This document shows positions 1-7,960 of a stretch of 19,046 bases of DNA, in pieces. Position numbers and translations under genes: made by a program. The DNA is from Heterostelium multicystogenum (Eukaryota; Evosea; Eumycetozoa; Acytosteliales; Acytosteliaceae): assembly GCA_003667245.1 (NCBI GenBank), contig RCNN01000438.1, positions 1-19,046 of the forward strand, written 5' to 3'. A model generated the notes under the pieces. The model was not told the origin of the DNA. It did no database searches and was given only the letters and a program-made list of their open reading frames with translations. Position 1 is the first letter of the stretch. Each line of letters begins with the position of its first letter.

Positions 1-548
1 GCGGCGCCGTGCAGGTGGTTAGTCACGACCCTTGATGTAACGAAAACGGTAGGGCTGATCCAGGGAGCCCTGCCAAGGATGCCAAACACGGCCATCCTGG
101 CGTTTCGACCAGCAGGTCCACGGCGATCTTGCCGATGTCATGCAGCAGGGCGCCATAGGCGATGCCAGCCGACCAGGCATCGGTCTGGGCGGCTTGGTCT
201 TCGGGCGCGGCGCCGGTGGGAAGTAGATACGACTGACGCAGTTTCAAACTGCAAGCTACCAGCTCCAGGCCATGGTCAAGCATGCCACCGAGATACGCAT
301 GGTGGTGCGTCTCGCTGGCCGGGAGTTGCTGGACCTGCTCGGCGTAGCGATGAATCGGATTTAAATAAAGCTGGATGAACTGCGCGTGGGAGAGGGCGGT
401 GTACTGCCAGATGCGATCGAGCAACTGGCGGCGGTGCTCCGCGGCTAACAAGCTGTGGGCCGACTCGATGGGCAGGTTAACCTTCGGTGGCGCTCTGTGT
501 CGGTGGCGGAGGGGGCTTCTGACTTTTGTGGCGAAACAGACTGAGCAT
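1..548 (-). pseudogene. mobH: MobH-family conjugative relaxase (TraI_2 type, TIGR03760), N-terminal part, frame-disrupted and cut by the window edge
   Basis: N-terminal part of the ICE relaxase that nicks at oriT and pilots the transferred strand. The start is the ATG at 548 (MLSLFRHK), preceded by CCGGAGG at a good distance, followed by a proline-rich stretch (PPPPP). Family marks are SETHHHAYLGGMLDHGLE and ALLHDIGKIAVDL, the His/Asp clusters of the TraI_2 (HD-like) domain. The reading frame needs at least three one-base corrections. Each is an extra A on the coding strand: near 477-480 (after SATEG, before LPIES), near 103-105 (after VDLLVE, before DGRVWHPWQG) and at 19-21, where a premature TAA follows YRFRYIKGRD although DYHLHGA would continue. 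With these the protein matches the family throughout and continues past position 1. Whether the gene is dead or only mis-sequenced cannot be told here. Identity is confident; the functional state is not. Confidence 0.85.
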
Positions 549-769
549 CGTGACCTCCGGGAAGTGGCTGGGGTCAGTGGCCTTTTAGCCTTTTCGGATA
601 GCGCTCTTACCCTTGAGTGCCCATTCCCTTCCAACCCTTACCCGTCCTTTTTGGCTCGTGTCCCTTTGTGCGGCAATCGGAATATGGATTCTCCTAGGCA
701 TCATTTTTTGGGCTAGTACGGAAAAGAAAAGAATCGATACACCTGCGGTGCATATTTTTTAGGTCTGCC

Positions 770-936
770 ATGAACCTCACTGACGCCACGCTTGTGCTGC
801 TGCTCGCGCACGTATCCATGGGACCGACGAAGCCGTCCGGGCCTCGGCGAAGAGCGTGGTCAAGAAGTTGCCGCGCAGTAAACGTGATCTGATCTACAAG
901 GTAATCGATAGCCGAAGTCCGCTCGAGCTGGTATGA
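770..936 (+). CDS. Small hypothetical ICE protein, one probable frameshift
   Basis: A short plus-strand gene divergent from the relaxase. It begins at ATG 770 (MNLTDATLVLLLAHVSMG) with a weak AGG upstream. The frame then breaks near 820-825: one missing A after ATGGG would join it to a frame reading DEAVRASAKSVVKKLPRSK and ending LIYKVIDSRSPLELV before TGA at 936. Joined length is about 55 residues, basic and probably helical. No domain is recognised. The C-terminal half has codon-like, stop-free composition and a natural protein look, whereas the opposite-strand reading across it does not resemble any ICE protein. Its 3' end faces that of ArdC, with a strong hairpin in between. Moderate confidence that it is a real gene; function unknown. 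Confidence 0.5.
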
Positions 937-1035
937 TTTTCTGGCGCAGAACCTGGATGCGGAATGACAGGCTGCGAGTGTGTGCCCATCCCTGACTCTT
1001 TGCATTAGAGCACCGCGGCATGGGATTTTTTTGGG

Positions 1036-1074
1036 CGCATCACAGGGCCCAACTCGCGTTGGCCCTGTGATGCG
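1036..1074. repeat. Strong inverted repeat between two convergent genes (probable terminator-like hairpin)
   Basis: Left arm CGCATCACAGGGCCCAAC and right arm GTTGGCCCTGTGATGCG pair over about 17 bp with one bulged C, leaving a four-base loop (TCGC). It sits between the 3' ends of the plus-strand gene ending at 936 and the minus-strand ArdC gene ending at 1096, the normal place for a bidirectional terminator. However, the only T-run (1026-1032) lies on the 5' side for plus-strand transcripts and reads as A's for minus-strand transcripts, so it is not a canonical intrinsic terminator. A protein-binding palindrome or an oriT-linked hairpin is possible but unsupported. Confidence 0.6.
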
Positions 1075-1095
1075 ATTGCAACGGTGAGTTAACGC

Positions 1096-2062
1096 TCAAA
1101 CTCCATCGTTCATGCATCGTGAGTCATCCATTACCATCTGCTTCAGTTGCTGCTCCAGGTTGAGTACATACTCCGAGGCGCCGGGCCTGACCACTGGCGC
1201 GAAAGATCGCGCGTTTTGTCAGCCTTGAGCAGGCGAGCCAGGAGTCGATGTAGCCCTCGTGCCGTAGCTCTCCCTGTATATACCGGCGTAGGCACATAAA
1301 AAAAGCTGCGCCCATCTCGGCGATCAACTCCTCAAACGCGTAGCCTGGCCGAGCCGAACGGACAGGCTGACGTCACGCCTTCGCGCTGCAACCGAGAGTG
1401 ATGCCCGGTCCAGTGCGTCAGCTCATGAAGTGCCGTGGCGTAGTACCCGCTTTCATCGTGAAATTGTCCTTTGTCGGCAGTTGGATGAGATCCCTGATCG
1501 GATGGTAAAAGGCTTCGTCGGCAAGGCCGATGAACGATGCGTGCACCTGAACTAAAAAGCAGATTTTCCGCGGCGCTGTTGGGCTGGAAGGGATCACTCT
1601 GTTCCGTCTCGAGCAGGGTGCCATTGAGCATTTCGAGCCCTTCCCGTTTGCTCGATGTTGAACAGAAAATGTGCCTGAGAATGCCGAAGTGAGCGACCTT
1701 AGGCTGACCGTTTTTCATCGAGTACGGGTTGGCCTGACTCAGTCTGTTCCTCGCGCTCCCTAGGCTTGTAGAGCACAGCCGGCAGAGTGCTGTGTTCACC
1801 CTTTACGGATGTGCCCACCGGCCTTTTTAGCTTGGTTGAAGGTCAGCCAACGATCTTGAGTGAACCCCTGCAATCTGGCCTCGGCCCAGAGCAGCGGTAA
1901 ATTGATGCCCGAATACGGACGTCGCGTGATGGCATTGATGGGGTAGGGTTGATGGCCGATGTAAGCGGAGCCACTTGAGGACCAGGGTTTGATCCAGGGA
2001 GCAACGCCTTGGTCTAACGCGGTAACGATCTTGTCTGTCACGTCTTGGTAGATATCGCGCAT
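1096..2062 (-). pseudogene. ardC: ArdC-like antirestriction protein / zinc metalloprotease-domain protein, heavily frame-disrupted
   Basis: ArdC-type proteins protect incoming conjugated DNA from host restriction; they join an N-terminal ssDNA-binding domain to a C-terminal HExxH metalloprotease-like domain. Start ATG 2062 (MRDIYQDVTDKIVTALDQG) is preceded by GAGGAAA. Family segments then appear in order but in changing frames: APWIKPW, INLPLLW, DRWLTFNQAKKAGGHIRKG, NGQPKVAHFGILR, SDPFQPNSAAENLL, RIVHRPC, GYYATALHELTHWTGHHSRL (HELTH is the zinc motif), LIAEMGAAF, GYIDSW, then a C-terminal LEQQLKQM and TGA at 1096. The span of about 322 codons fits the family. At least ten one- or two-base indels, both insertions and deletions and mostly in runs of 2-7 identical bases, separate the segments. 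No large deletion and no correct-frame stop is seen. As written it cannot make the full protein; the pattern fits raw-read error as well as decay. Confidence 0.85.
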
Positions 2063-2083
2063 GGCAATTTCCTCGAGAGAAAA

Positions 2084-2220
2084 ATGGAGGAACGCCTTTG
2101 CCGCCGGGGGGAGGGTTCCCCGGTGGCGGTGATGGGCTGGATTGATGCAGGCCGCATACCATCCGAATGTGGAGGTGGGCGCCGCCCATTGCGCTTAGCG
2201 CTGGTGTTCTCCTGCAAGCG
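2084..2220 (-). other. Leader region between the small gene and ardC
   Basis: Non-coding stretch upstream of ardC. On the minus strand it contains a GC-rich imperfect hairpin (CCGCCACCGGGGA pairing with CCCCCCGGCGG, 2101-2130) about 40 bases upstream of the ardC start, before the GAGGAAA ribosome-binding site. It could influence ardC expression, but nothing more specific is visible. Confidence 0.3.
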
Positions 2221-2224
2221 CTAA
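2195..2224. repeat. Short inverted repeat at the 3' end of the small gene upstream of ardC
   Basis: TTAGCGCT (2195-2202) and AGCGCTAA (2217-2224) are perfect 8-bp arms around a 14-base spacer. The right arm contains the TAG stop of the 2221-2530 gene. It lies between that gene and ardC on the minus strand, so it could trim or attenuate the transcript. There is no T-run after it, so terminator function is not supported. Confidence 0.35.
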
Positions 2225-2530
2225 TCAGTAAGGCGCCAGGCTGACCCGGTTCTTGGAGTAGGCTGAGACTCAACTGCAGCAACGGGTCGTGGTCGAATTG
2301 ATCGGTTGGTTTCAATGTGGACTACCTCGAACAGCACATAGGCTTTTGTGGATAGGCCAGGTGGGCTTCGAAGGCTTGCGCGCAATACGTGGCTCAACCG
2401 ATTCGACCTGCAGCTTCTCAGCGTGATCGGATTGCTCGAGCATTACTGCGTTGCTGCCACGCGCCAGGGGTTGAACACGATGGGCAACCGGAGGGTGTTC
2501 AGGTGTTTCCGGTGTAAGTGAGTCGGGCAT
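2221..2530 (-). CDS. Small hypothetical ICE protein upstream of ardC, two probable frameshifts
   Basis: Start ATG 2530 (MPDSLTPETPEHPPVAHRVQ) has CGGAGACA as ribosome-binding site. The first frame runs through QPLARGSNAVMLEQSDHAEKL and VEPRIARK. It then needs one added G near 2370 (giving KAFEAHLAYPQKPMCCS) and another near 2327 (giving VVHIETNRSIRPRPVAAVES), and reaches TAG at 2221 after TGSAWRLTD. The joined protein is about 103 residues. I recognise it only as a hypothetical that accompanies ardC in Pseudomonas-type ICEs. Without the corrections the first frame stops at 2312 after 72 residues. Same strand as ardC, about 160 bases upstream of it, so probably co-transcribed. No domain is recognised. 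Confidence 0.6.
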
Positions 2531-2596
2531 TGGTATGTCTCCGTTGAGAACGCGAAGAAACCTTTCCCGTGCGGAGAAAGATTTCCCCGCAGTGGG

Positions 2597-2809
2597 TTGA
2601 AGAAAATCAAGAGGCTTACCTCACGGGCAGAGCTCGAAAAGGCGCTCATAAGAGCAGTAGGCGTTCATTACCGTAGAAACGGTCATCGTGCGAGCCACCG
2701 AACGCTAATCGCACTTTGGGGGAACCACCATCGAAGTGACGTAGCCTTGAAGGTTCTGGCTACCTGGGAAAGTGCTGTCGATAACAGCGATCCGCACCTT
2801 GTATTTTAG
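2597..2809 (+). CDS. Orphan small basic hypothetical protein, doubtful
   Basis: An open frame of 70 residues from a TTG start (MKKIKRLTSRAELEKALIRA) to TAG at 2809, on the plus strand, divergent from the gene at 2221-2530. The protein is basic, with helix-forming composition in its first half and a sequence (LIALWGN, ALKVLATWESA) that looks protein-like rather than like antisense of a known gene. There is no clear Shine-Dalgarno site before the TTG, and no family is recognised. The 66 bases between the two divergent genes would have to hold both ribosome-binding sites and both promoters, which is tight. It may equally be chance coding in a regulatory region. Confidence 0.35.
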   Translation: MKKIKRLTSRAELEKALIRAVGVHYRRNGHRASHRTLIALWGNHHRSDVALKVLATWESAVDNSDPHLVF

Positions 2810-2902
2810 CCGGACGATTTATCTGGGTCAATCGCTGTAGAGACGATGTTTCGCAGAGCTTGTCTTCTTGGCTTCCAATGAGGATTTTTTCGGCCGGGGA
2901 AA

Positions 2903-2936
2903 ACTGATAAACGGTCAGGTATGGGCCGTTTTCAGT
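2903..2936. repeat. Imperfect inverted repeat upstream of the DUF3742 gene
   Basis: ACTGATAAACGG (2903-2914) pairs with CCGTTTTCAGT (2926-2936) with a single bulged T and an 11-base loop. It ends 26 bases before the DUF3742 start. It could be an operator for that gene or an end-of-transcript hairpin for the doubtful gene ending at 2809. The T-run is inside the arm rather than after it. The rest of 2810-2962 shows nothing else I can name. Confidence 0.4.
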
Positions 2937-2962
2937 AGTAGCCTATTCCTCCAGGCTCAACC

Positions 2963-3357
2963 ATGAAAAACGCTCAGAAGAGGACGAGACCATGGCCGAC
3001 TCAGCAACCTGTTCAGAATTCACGTGCCCACCGCTGGGCGTATGCCTGTGGTCTGTCGGTGAAGCGTAGCTACCGTAGGTTGAAAACTTTTGAATCCCGC
3101 GTGGTTGAGCGTGCCGAGACCGCAGGTGTGCCCGCAGGTAAATTTCTTGTTCGCGGGAGTTTTCTGACTGCTAAGTTCGCTCTGTTCGGAGCATTTCTTT
3201 TTGTCAGCTTCTGGTTGTTTGTGCTGATGTGCACAATTGTCGTATTGCAGCTGTCCCATTTCAGGGGTCAGACACTCCAGATAGTGACGATCTCGATGAT
3301 CCAATGCATAGAACTTCTTGGCCTGAGCGTTACGATAAATGGGGTTCTCTGAAGTAG
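2963..3357 (+). CDS. DUF3742-like membrane protein, convergent to traG, one probable frameshift
   Basis: Starts at ATG 2963 (MKNAQKRTRPWPTQQ). Residues about 25-65 form a basic amphipathic part (RAHRWAYACGLSVKRSYRRL, then GVPAGKFLV). A hydrophobic segment (AKFALFGAFLFVSFWLFVLM, then CTIVVLQ) follows at about 70-95. This basic region plus one transmembrane helix plus acidic tail is the DUF3742 pattern, and the convergent position beside traG is typical of that family in ICEs. As written the frame ends at 3352. One indel near 3258 would instead give an acidic tail (SDTPDSDDLDDPMHR) ending at TAG 3357, eight bases from the inferred traG stop. The tail frame looks more native. The family call rests on shape and context; identity to DUF3742 is divergent. 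Confidence 0.6.
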
Positions 3358-3365
3358 GCTCTTGG

Positions 3366-4924
3366 TTACTTTGAGCTCGATTTACCCGAAACAATTTTGC
3401 ACCGCTCATCAACTGAGAGGTCCCGTTAGAGCTCGCTGTCTGTGCTGCGTGGGTTCCCCTGCTGAGCATTCCTTCTACGCCTGAACCTACGCTATATCCG
3501 GCCCAACTCATTGCCCGAGAAAAAGCATCGGTAGCACGATGAACATCGCCCCATTACATACTCGATCACCTGCGCCGTGACGGTTCCATCCATGAGGCCT
3601 GATGTGGGCAGCGACAACAGCACCTGATTTGACGCTGACACTTGGTTGTACAACGTATCGAGCATGCTGGAGTCGACCCAGCGCGCCAGTTCCCACCAGA
3701 AGCTCAGCATGTGTAAGGTGAAACATGGCAAACGTCACCGTCATGACGGTCTTCAGCTGGTAGGTACTGACCAGCAGGATCAGCGGCAAGCTGATGATGA
3801 CGCCCATGATCAGGAATGCCTGCACCATCGGCAAGGCTGCGCGATAGTGCATTCATTGCCGGGAAGTTGCTGAAGGAACCGAGGGCCAACCCGGTATTGG
3901 TGGCCAGGTTATTGAGCCCTGATTGATCGAACCGCCACGAGCGCTGGAGCCGTAGTCCTGATACACCTGTCCGGGCGACATGGACATCGATTGCTGGCGC
4001 GGACTAACCAGCTCGCGAAGGGTGGCATCTTCGATCTCGTTGCTCGAACGCCCAGTCAACCAACCTTTCAACTGAGTCAGCAACGAGGGATTAACCTGCT
4101 CGATCAAGCGTTCGCGTAGACCGACAACCGCTGTCGCTCCACCACTGTTTACAGGTGGGGTAGCCCGCGCCATTCTCCAGCCGCGGTAAAGGAAACATCG
4201 CGTTGTCGTCATACGGCCAGCTGACTCTCGGTGTACGTGAGCGATCCGTATCGTAGTAGCCGGGTGTGTCGAGAAAAAAGCTTGACCCGATCCACGCTGC
4301 GTCGTGACTTTGTGCTTTGTCCAACTGCGGACGGTTGGTGAACAGCCGAGAACGGGAATAGCCGTAGCAAGTCGCGGGTGAAGTCGGCGACTTCCCTGCA
4401 GTAGGACCTGATTATCGATGCGCGAGCTGTCGATCTCCATGCGCATTTGTCGGATATCCGGTGCGCAAGGGATGGAGGCGGTGGCTGCCGCAGTCACGCC
4501 TTTGCTCAAAGCATGCACCAGAAACCACCAGATCGGCACATTGGCGGAGCGCCCGCCGATGGTATTGAAGGTCGTCCCCCAGGCGGTTTCTGCTGGTTTG
4601 GCCACACTTACGCCGCAGCGCTGACTCGCCGCATCATCGAACGCCATAGAGGCGAGACTCAACGGAAAGACAGGCGCGCAACCGAACAAGACGACGATGT
4701 AGGCCAGCCACAACCGGTTCTCGATCCGTGGCACCGAGAGCAGCCCCTTGTTGCCTTCGTCCGCGCCTTGCTGACGGGCAGATAACCATTCCTGCAAGAT
4801 GATTGCACCAAAGGGCGCGGCGAACAGTCCTGTGTCGGACAGGACACTCCAGAGGCCGTTGTTGATGATCCAGGCCAGGAGAGAGAGGGTAAAACTCCAA
4901 GTAACTGTTGGTGCTCATGAGCAT
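3366..4924 (-). pseudogene. traG: TraG N-terminal-domain mating-pair protein of the ICE (Tfc19/TraG-like), heavily frame-disrupted
   Basis: Inner-membrane protein of the ICE type IV system, related by its N-terminal domain to F TraG, which acts in pilus assembly and mating-pair stabilisation. Start ATG 4924 has AGG eight bases upstream and lies 10 bases after the previous stop. Family segments in order: NSYLEFY, WLSARQQGADEGNKGLLSVP, LAYIVVLFGCAPVFPLSLAS, NVPIWWFLVHALSKGVTAAA, APDIRQMRMEIDSSRIDNQV, FLDTPGYYDTDRSR, NGAGYPTCKQWWSDSG, LRERLIEQVNPSLLTQLKGW, GQVYQDYGSSARGGSINQG, LPMVQAFLIMGVIISLPLIL, MLSFWWELARWVDSSMLDTL and MSWAGYSVGSGVEGML. They sit in different frames because of about eleven one-base indels (for example at 4887-4889, 4394-4396, 4369-4370, near 3918, 3845, 3719, 3550 and 3513). 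The stop is inferred at 3366 after one correction near 3392; uncorrected, the last frame reads on antisense through the DUF3742 gene. About 510 residues when joined, normal for the family. Confidence 0.85.
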
Positions 4925-4934
4925 GGTAATGACC

Positions 4935-5244
4935 TCACAGTCGGGTGAGCTCGACGCAGATAAAGAGCAGGAGTCCTAATGTCCCGATGCGTTTTTATGC
5001 GCCGTCGATCCTGTGGTCGATGTTGGTAGCGCCGAAGCAGGTCCCACCAGAGTGCAAAGAGAGCGCCGTAAAGCAGCGCACGCCACCACCGCAGATAAGG
5101 CTGTGCGGATTCGAATGCCTGCTGCCAGGCGTCGAAACTACCCAGCGCGGTACGACCGATCCAGGCGGCCAGTGAGGCGGTCAAGATCATCACCGCAACA
5201 ATCCCCAGACTTGAAAGCAAAGTGAATAGCGGTGAGCGTTTCAT
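4935..5244 (-). CDS. Small ICE membrane protein between TIGR03755 and TraG, one frameshift near the end
   Basis: Start ATG 5244 (MKRSPLFTLL), four bases after the preceding gene's frame ends (overlapping operon style). A transmembrane helix spans about residues 8-28 (SLGIVAVMILTASLAAWIG) and a second hydrophobic stretch about 52-66 (RALLYGALFALWWDLL), followed by a basic region (RRYQHRPQDRRR). One extra A in the AAAA run near 4990 throws the end off. With it removed the C-terminus reads RIGTLGLLLFICVELTRL, a third hydrophobic segment, and stops at TGA 4935, ten bases before traG starts. Uncorrected, the frame ends at 4915 inside traG. It is a conserved hypothetical of this ICE class with no known activity; position suggests a role with TraG. 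Confidence 0.75.
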
Positions 5245-5247
5245 GGC

Positions 5248-6630
5248 TCACTTGCGCCTGGCGTCAGCATCATTGAGTCGACCCGGCTCAGGGTCACCTT
5301 GCTCGACGGTGCGCGAAGCCTCGGCACCACCCGCATGTCGATCGAGCACGAGGCTGGCGGTGTTGGTAGCCAGCATTTGTCGAACCTGCAGTTCGGTCTG
5401 CAGCAGGCGTATTTCACGCTCCAAAGCGTCGATGTTTTTCGTCAAGGCGGTCTGGGCCGGCTCGGCGGAGGCGATGTTGGGTTCGTGACTGCCTGCCAGT
5501 AGTGTGCGCAGTAGCAGCAGTGCCTTGTCCAGGACGCTGGACAGGGCGTCTCACTAGCCAGGCGTCGTGCCAGCAGATCCTGATCGGGATCGTCGCGCAG
5601 GGCTTCGATCACACCACGGCTCACCGGCAGCATCGGGCTGGAGGCTTTCGCCAGGTTGTCAGGGATAGGGGGCAGAGAGCCAGACAACAGCCCTTGCAAG
5701 GCCTTAAGGCGCTCGTTATAGGCCTCCTGGATCAGCGGCGTCAGTCCACTGCCTGCGGTCGCACGCAGGGTTTCGCAGCTATCGCAGGTCGCGACTTCGC
5801 TCTCACCCAACACTCGAACGGCCCATTCGGATTCCTCTTGGGGCGAGGTCCATGTCTGGCAAATAGCGCCACCCAGGCAATCGCTGCTACTGATCGAGGC
5901 ACTGTCGTCCACCGTCCGGTTATGCAGCAAGTTGTAGCCCGCACGCACCACGTCGGAGGTCACCCGAATGGGCGTCTGCCCATCACCACCAGCCTTCGAA
6001 CCGCCGACCCAGGTCACTCCATTGTTTGCCGTTATGGGCCTCGGTATTTTTCACCGCGGCCACTGCATCGCCGCCGGTTTGCTCCAGGTTGCCTTGCATT
6101 TCTTGGTTCTTGGCCAGTGCACCCCAGCCGGCTTGACCTACTTTGTCCGCCATCTTTTCGGCCATGGCCTGACAGGTCAGCTTGGAACGGTCGAAGTCGA
6201 TACGACCTTGCATCACTCCGTTGCTGAGCAACTCATAGAGTCCTGGATTGGCGCGCTGGATGATCAACGCCGGCAGCGACATCACCGCTTGGGTCGCGTT
6301 CTGCACGACGCTACCCATGATCTGCTGAAAACCTTCGGTGACGCCGTTCAGCTGGTTTTGCAGGGTGTTGGTGAGGCTCATGTTTCCGCACATCATGTTC
6401 GCTCGCCAAGAACCACCGACACCGAGACCACTGGGTCGATAGAGCGAACTCGGTGAACCGACTGCCGAGCCGCCACCAATGGTGTACATCACGCGGTCAT
6501 CGAGCACTTCGCCTTGAGTGCCCAGGCGGTAATCGTCTTCGGCGGAGTGGGCATGCGTGGCCATGGCAAGCAGTCCACAGAACAACAGACTCATCGCGCC
6601 CAACCATGGTCGTGCGAGAAGCCGGCTCAT
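5248..6630 (-). CDS. Integrating conjugative element protein TIGR03755 (PFL_4711 family), two frameshifts
   Basis: Start ATG 6630 overlaps the TGA of TIGR03756 (ATGA). A signal peptide covers about residues 1-30 (hydrophobic GAMSLLFCGLLAMA, cleavage near AHS-AED), so the protein is periplasmic. Family segments: VMYTIGGGSAVGSPSSLYRP, a cysteine in NMMCGNMSLTNTL, and LTCQAMAEKMADKVGQAGWG. After a shift near 6010 come TWVGGSKAGGDGQTPIRVTS and cysteines in ISSSDCLGGAICQTW and ATCDSCETL; after a second shift near 5550 comes a C-terminal coiled-coil-like helix (NIDALEREIRLLQTELQVRQ) and TGA at 5248. Total about 460 residues, as expected. Several conserved cysteines suggest disulfides. The family is ICE-specific and its exact job is not established; position next to the TraU-like gene suggests a pilus or mating-pair role. 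Confidence 0.85.
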
Positions 6631-7584
6631 GAAGCACCTCCTTCGAAGTCGATACTGAACAGAAAGATCTGCCCCTCACGTTTGCAGCAGCTATAGGGAC
6701 GCCAAAGCGACCAGGCGTATCCGCCATCCGCGCTCTGGACTGGATTGCTGGGGAAGATGGCGCACGTGGGCTGAATTTGGGGGGAGAGCAATTGCCATTT
6801 GTGGGTCGAAGCGTCGTTTTCGACGATCGGGCCAGGTGGCCAGTAGCCGTCGTGTCTGGCTGGTGTGAGTGGTAAGTACACATGCGGCTGCCAGTTTCGG
6901 GTAACTACATCACCGGCCCGTTGTGCCATGACTGCGGCTGCCTTGAAATCGTCGGGCTGTACCAGAAAACCCTGCCGGGGATAAACGTTGCCCCACATGT
7001 TTCCTAAAACTTGACTACCGACTTCGCGGACCCCTGGCACAAGTGACTCGGGGTAGAAATTTTCCGGGATGCCATGGCGCCAGGCCAGTGAGTCCAAGGT
7101 ACTCAAAATAGTAGGGCATGAATGCAGTTGCGCCGCTGGCGCAGGCGTAGCCGGATTGTGAAGCCAGTTGCGTGGCTGCCCATCCGCCAGGGTGGCCTAT
7201 ACCATCGACGTTTTTGAACCGGGGCAGGTTGTTGCGGTGGGGGTTCGGGGTGATAAGGTTGCCGCCACCTTCCGCACCGCTGACGGGAGAGGAAAGGGTG
7301 GCCATCTCGATCCAGGGGTTATTGCCCGTGGCGGTGTAGCTTGAGACCACCAGTTCAGGAATGAAATGACGAACCTTGGTCGAGGTTTTGACTGTGCAGC
7401 CGAACGGTGTGCAGAGCAGCCAGAAGCAAATGCCGACGACCCTGTATTCGAGGCAGTCTGGCGAAAGCACGGAGGACGTGATGCTTCCGGTGTCCAGCGC
7501 CATGCTTGGACCGCATGCCAGCAGGATGCTCAGTGCCAAGGGTCTTAGCTTTGCGGGAGATATTGACGAGCAGACGGCAGTCAT
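6627..7584 (-). CDS. Integrating conjugative element protein TIGR03756 (PFL_4710 family, TraU-like), one frameshift
   Basis: Start ATG 7584. The signal peptide (LRPLALSILLACGPSMA) ends before LDTGSI, giving a periplasmic protein. The N-terminal cysteine-rich motif DCLEYRVVGICFWLLCTPFG is characteristic of the TraU-like family, followed by VKTSTKVRHFIPELVVSSY, NNPWIEMA and a second cysteine in SQSGYACASGA. The frame shifts once near 7105 and resumes as STLDSLAWRHGIPENFYPES, GNMWGNVYPRQGFLVQPDDF, KAAAVMAQRAGDVVTR and a final YSCCKREGQIFLFSIDFEGG before TGA at 6627. About 318 residues. F TraU is needed for DNA transfer and mating-pair formation; the same is inferred here. Uncorrected, the first frame ends at 7015. 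Confidence 0.88.
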
Positions 7585-7689
7585 AATCCAGGCTCAATAT
7601 GTATGGCCTGGGCAGATTCGGTGAGGGGCTGGAGATTGTCAGCGGAAATTATGGAAGCGGGTGTATCGGGTTTGCGAGACGTGAGACTA

Positions 7690-7944
7690 TTATTTGACGT
7701 GAAGGAAGCTGCGCAGGATGTCGGGTTCCACAAGTAACTGATCTGCCGTAATTTCCAAAATATTGGCGAGCTTGCACAGAACCAACAGCGACGGATTGCC
7801 CGTGCATCGTTCGATTTGACTGACGTAGGTGCGATCCACCTCGGCCATGAGCGCGAGCTGCTCCTGGCTAAGGTTTTTCACGCGTCGCATCAAGCGGATA
7901 TTTTCCGCCAGCCGCAGACGAAGCTGTTCGTAGTCTTGAGTCAT
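7690..7944 (-). CDS. XRE-family helix-turn-helix regulator
   Basis: An intact 84-residue protein (ATG 7944) that is almost entirely one XRE/Cro domain: ENIRLMRRVKNLSQEQLALM forms the first helices, AEVDRTYVSQIER the recognition region, and GNPSLLVLCKLANILEITAD the last helices. The DRTYVSQIER recognition helix and short length resemble restriction-modification controller (C) proteins and small phage or ICE repressors. It sits on the same strand as the transfer genes but is divergent from the gene at 8103-8360, with a shared intergenic region holding a palindrome right before its own start codon, so autoregulation and control of the neighbour are likely. No nuclease or methylase gene is present, so a C-protein role is not supported. 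Its target is unknown. Confidence 0.9.
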   Translation of the reverse strand: MTQDYEQLRLRLAENIRLMRRVKNLSQEQLALMAEVDRTYVSQIERCTGNPSLLVLCKLANILEITADQLLVEPDILRSFLHVK

Positions 7945-7946
7945 GC

Positions 7947-7959
7947 GCGCAAATTGCGC
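7947..7959. promoter_or_regulatory. Palindrome at the XRE gene start, candidate operator
   Basis: GCGCAA-A-TTGCGC, six-base arms around one central base, starts three bases upstream of the XRE start codon (ATG 7944-7942). It separates a possible AAGG ribosome-binding site (more than 12 bases from the ATG, unusually far) from the start codon. A repressor bound here would cover the XRE translation start region and lie next to the plus-strand -35 box at 7961. This is inference from position and symmetry only. Confidence 0.4.
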
Positions 7960-7960
7960 C

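Noticed and set aside
1827..2315. Minus-strand frame of 162 residues between the small gene and ardC
   Set aside because: Composed of the frameshifted tail of the 2221-2530 gene, non-coding leader, and an out-of-frame reading of ardC.
5502..6227. Plus-strand open frame of 241 residues
   Set aside because: Lies antisense to the well-recognised TIGR03755 gene; its arginine/histidine/proline-rich translation is typical of reverse-strand shadow in GC-rich coding DNA.
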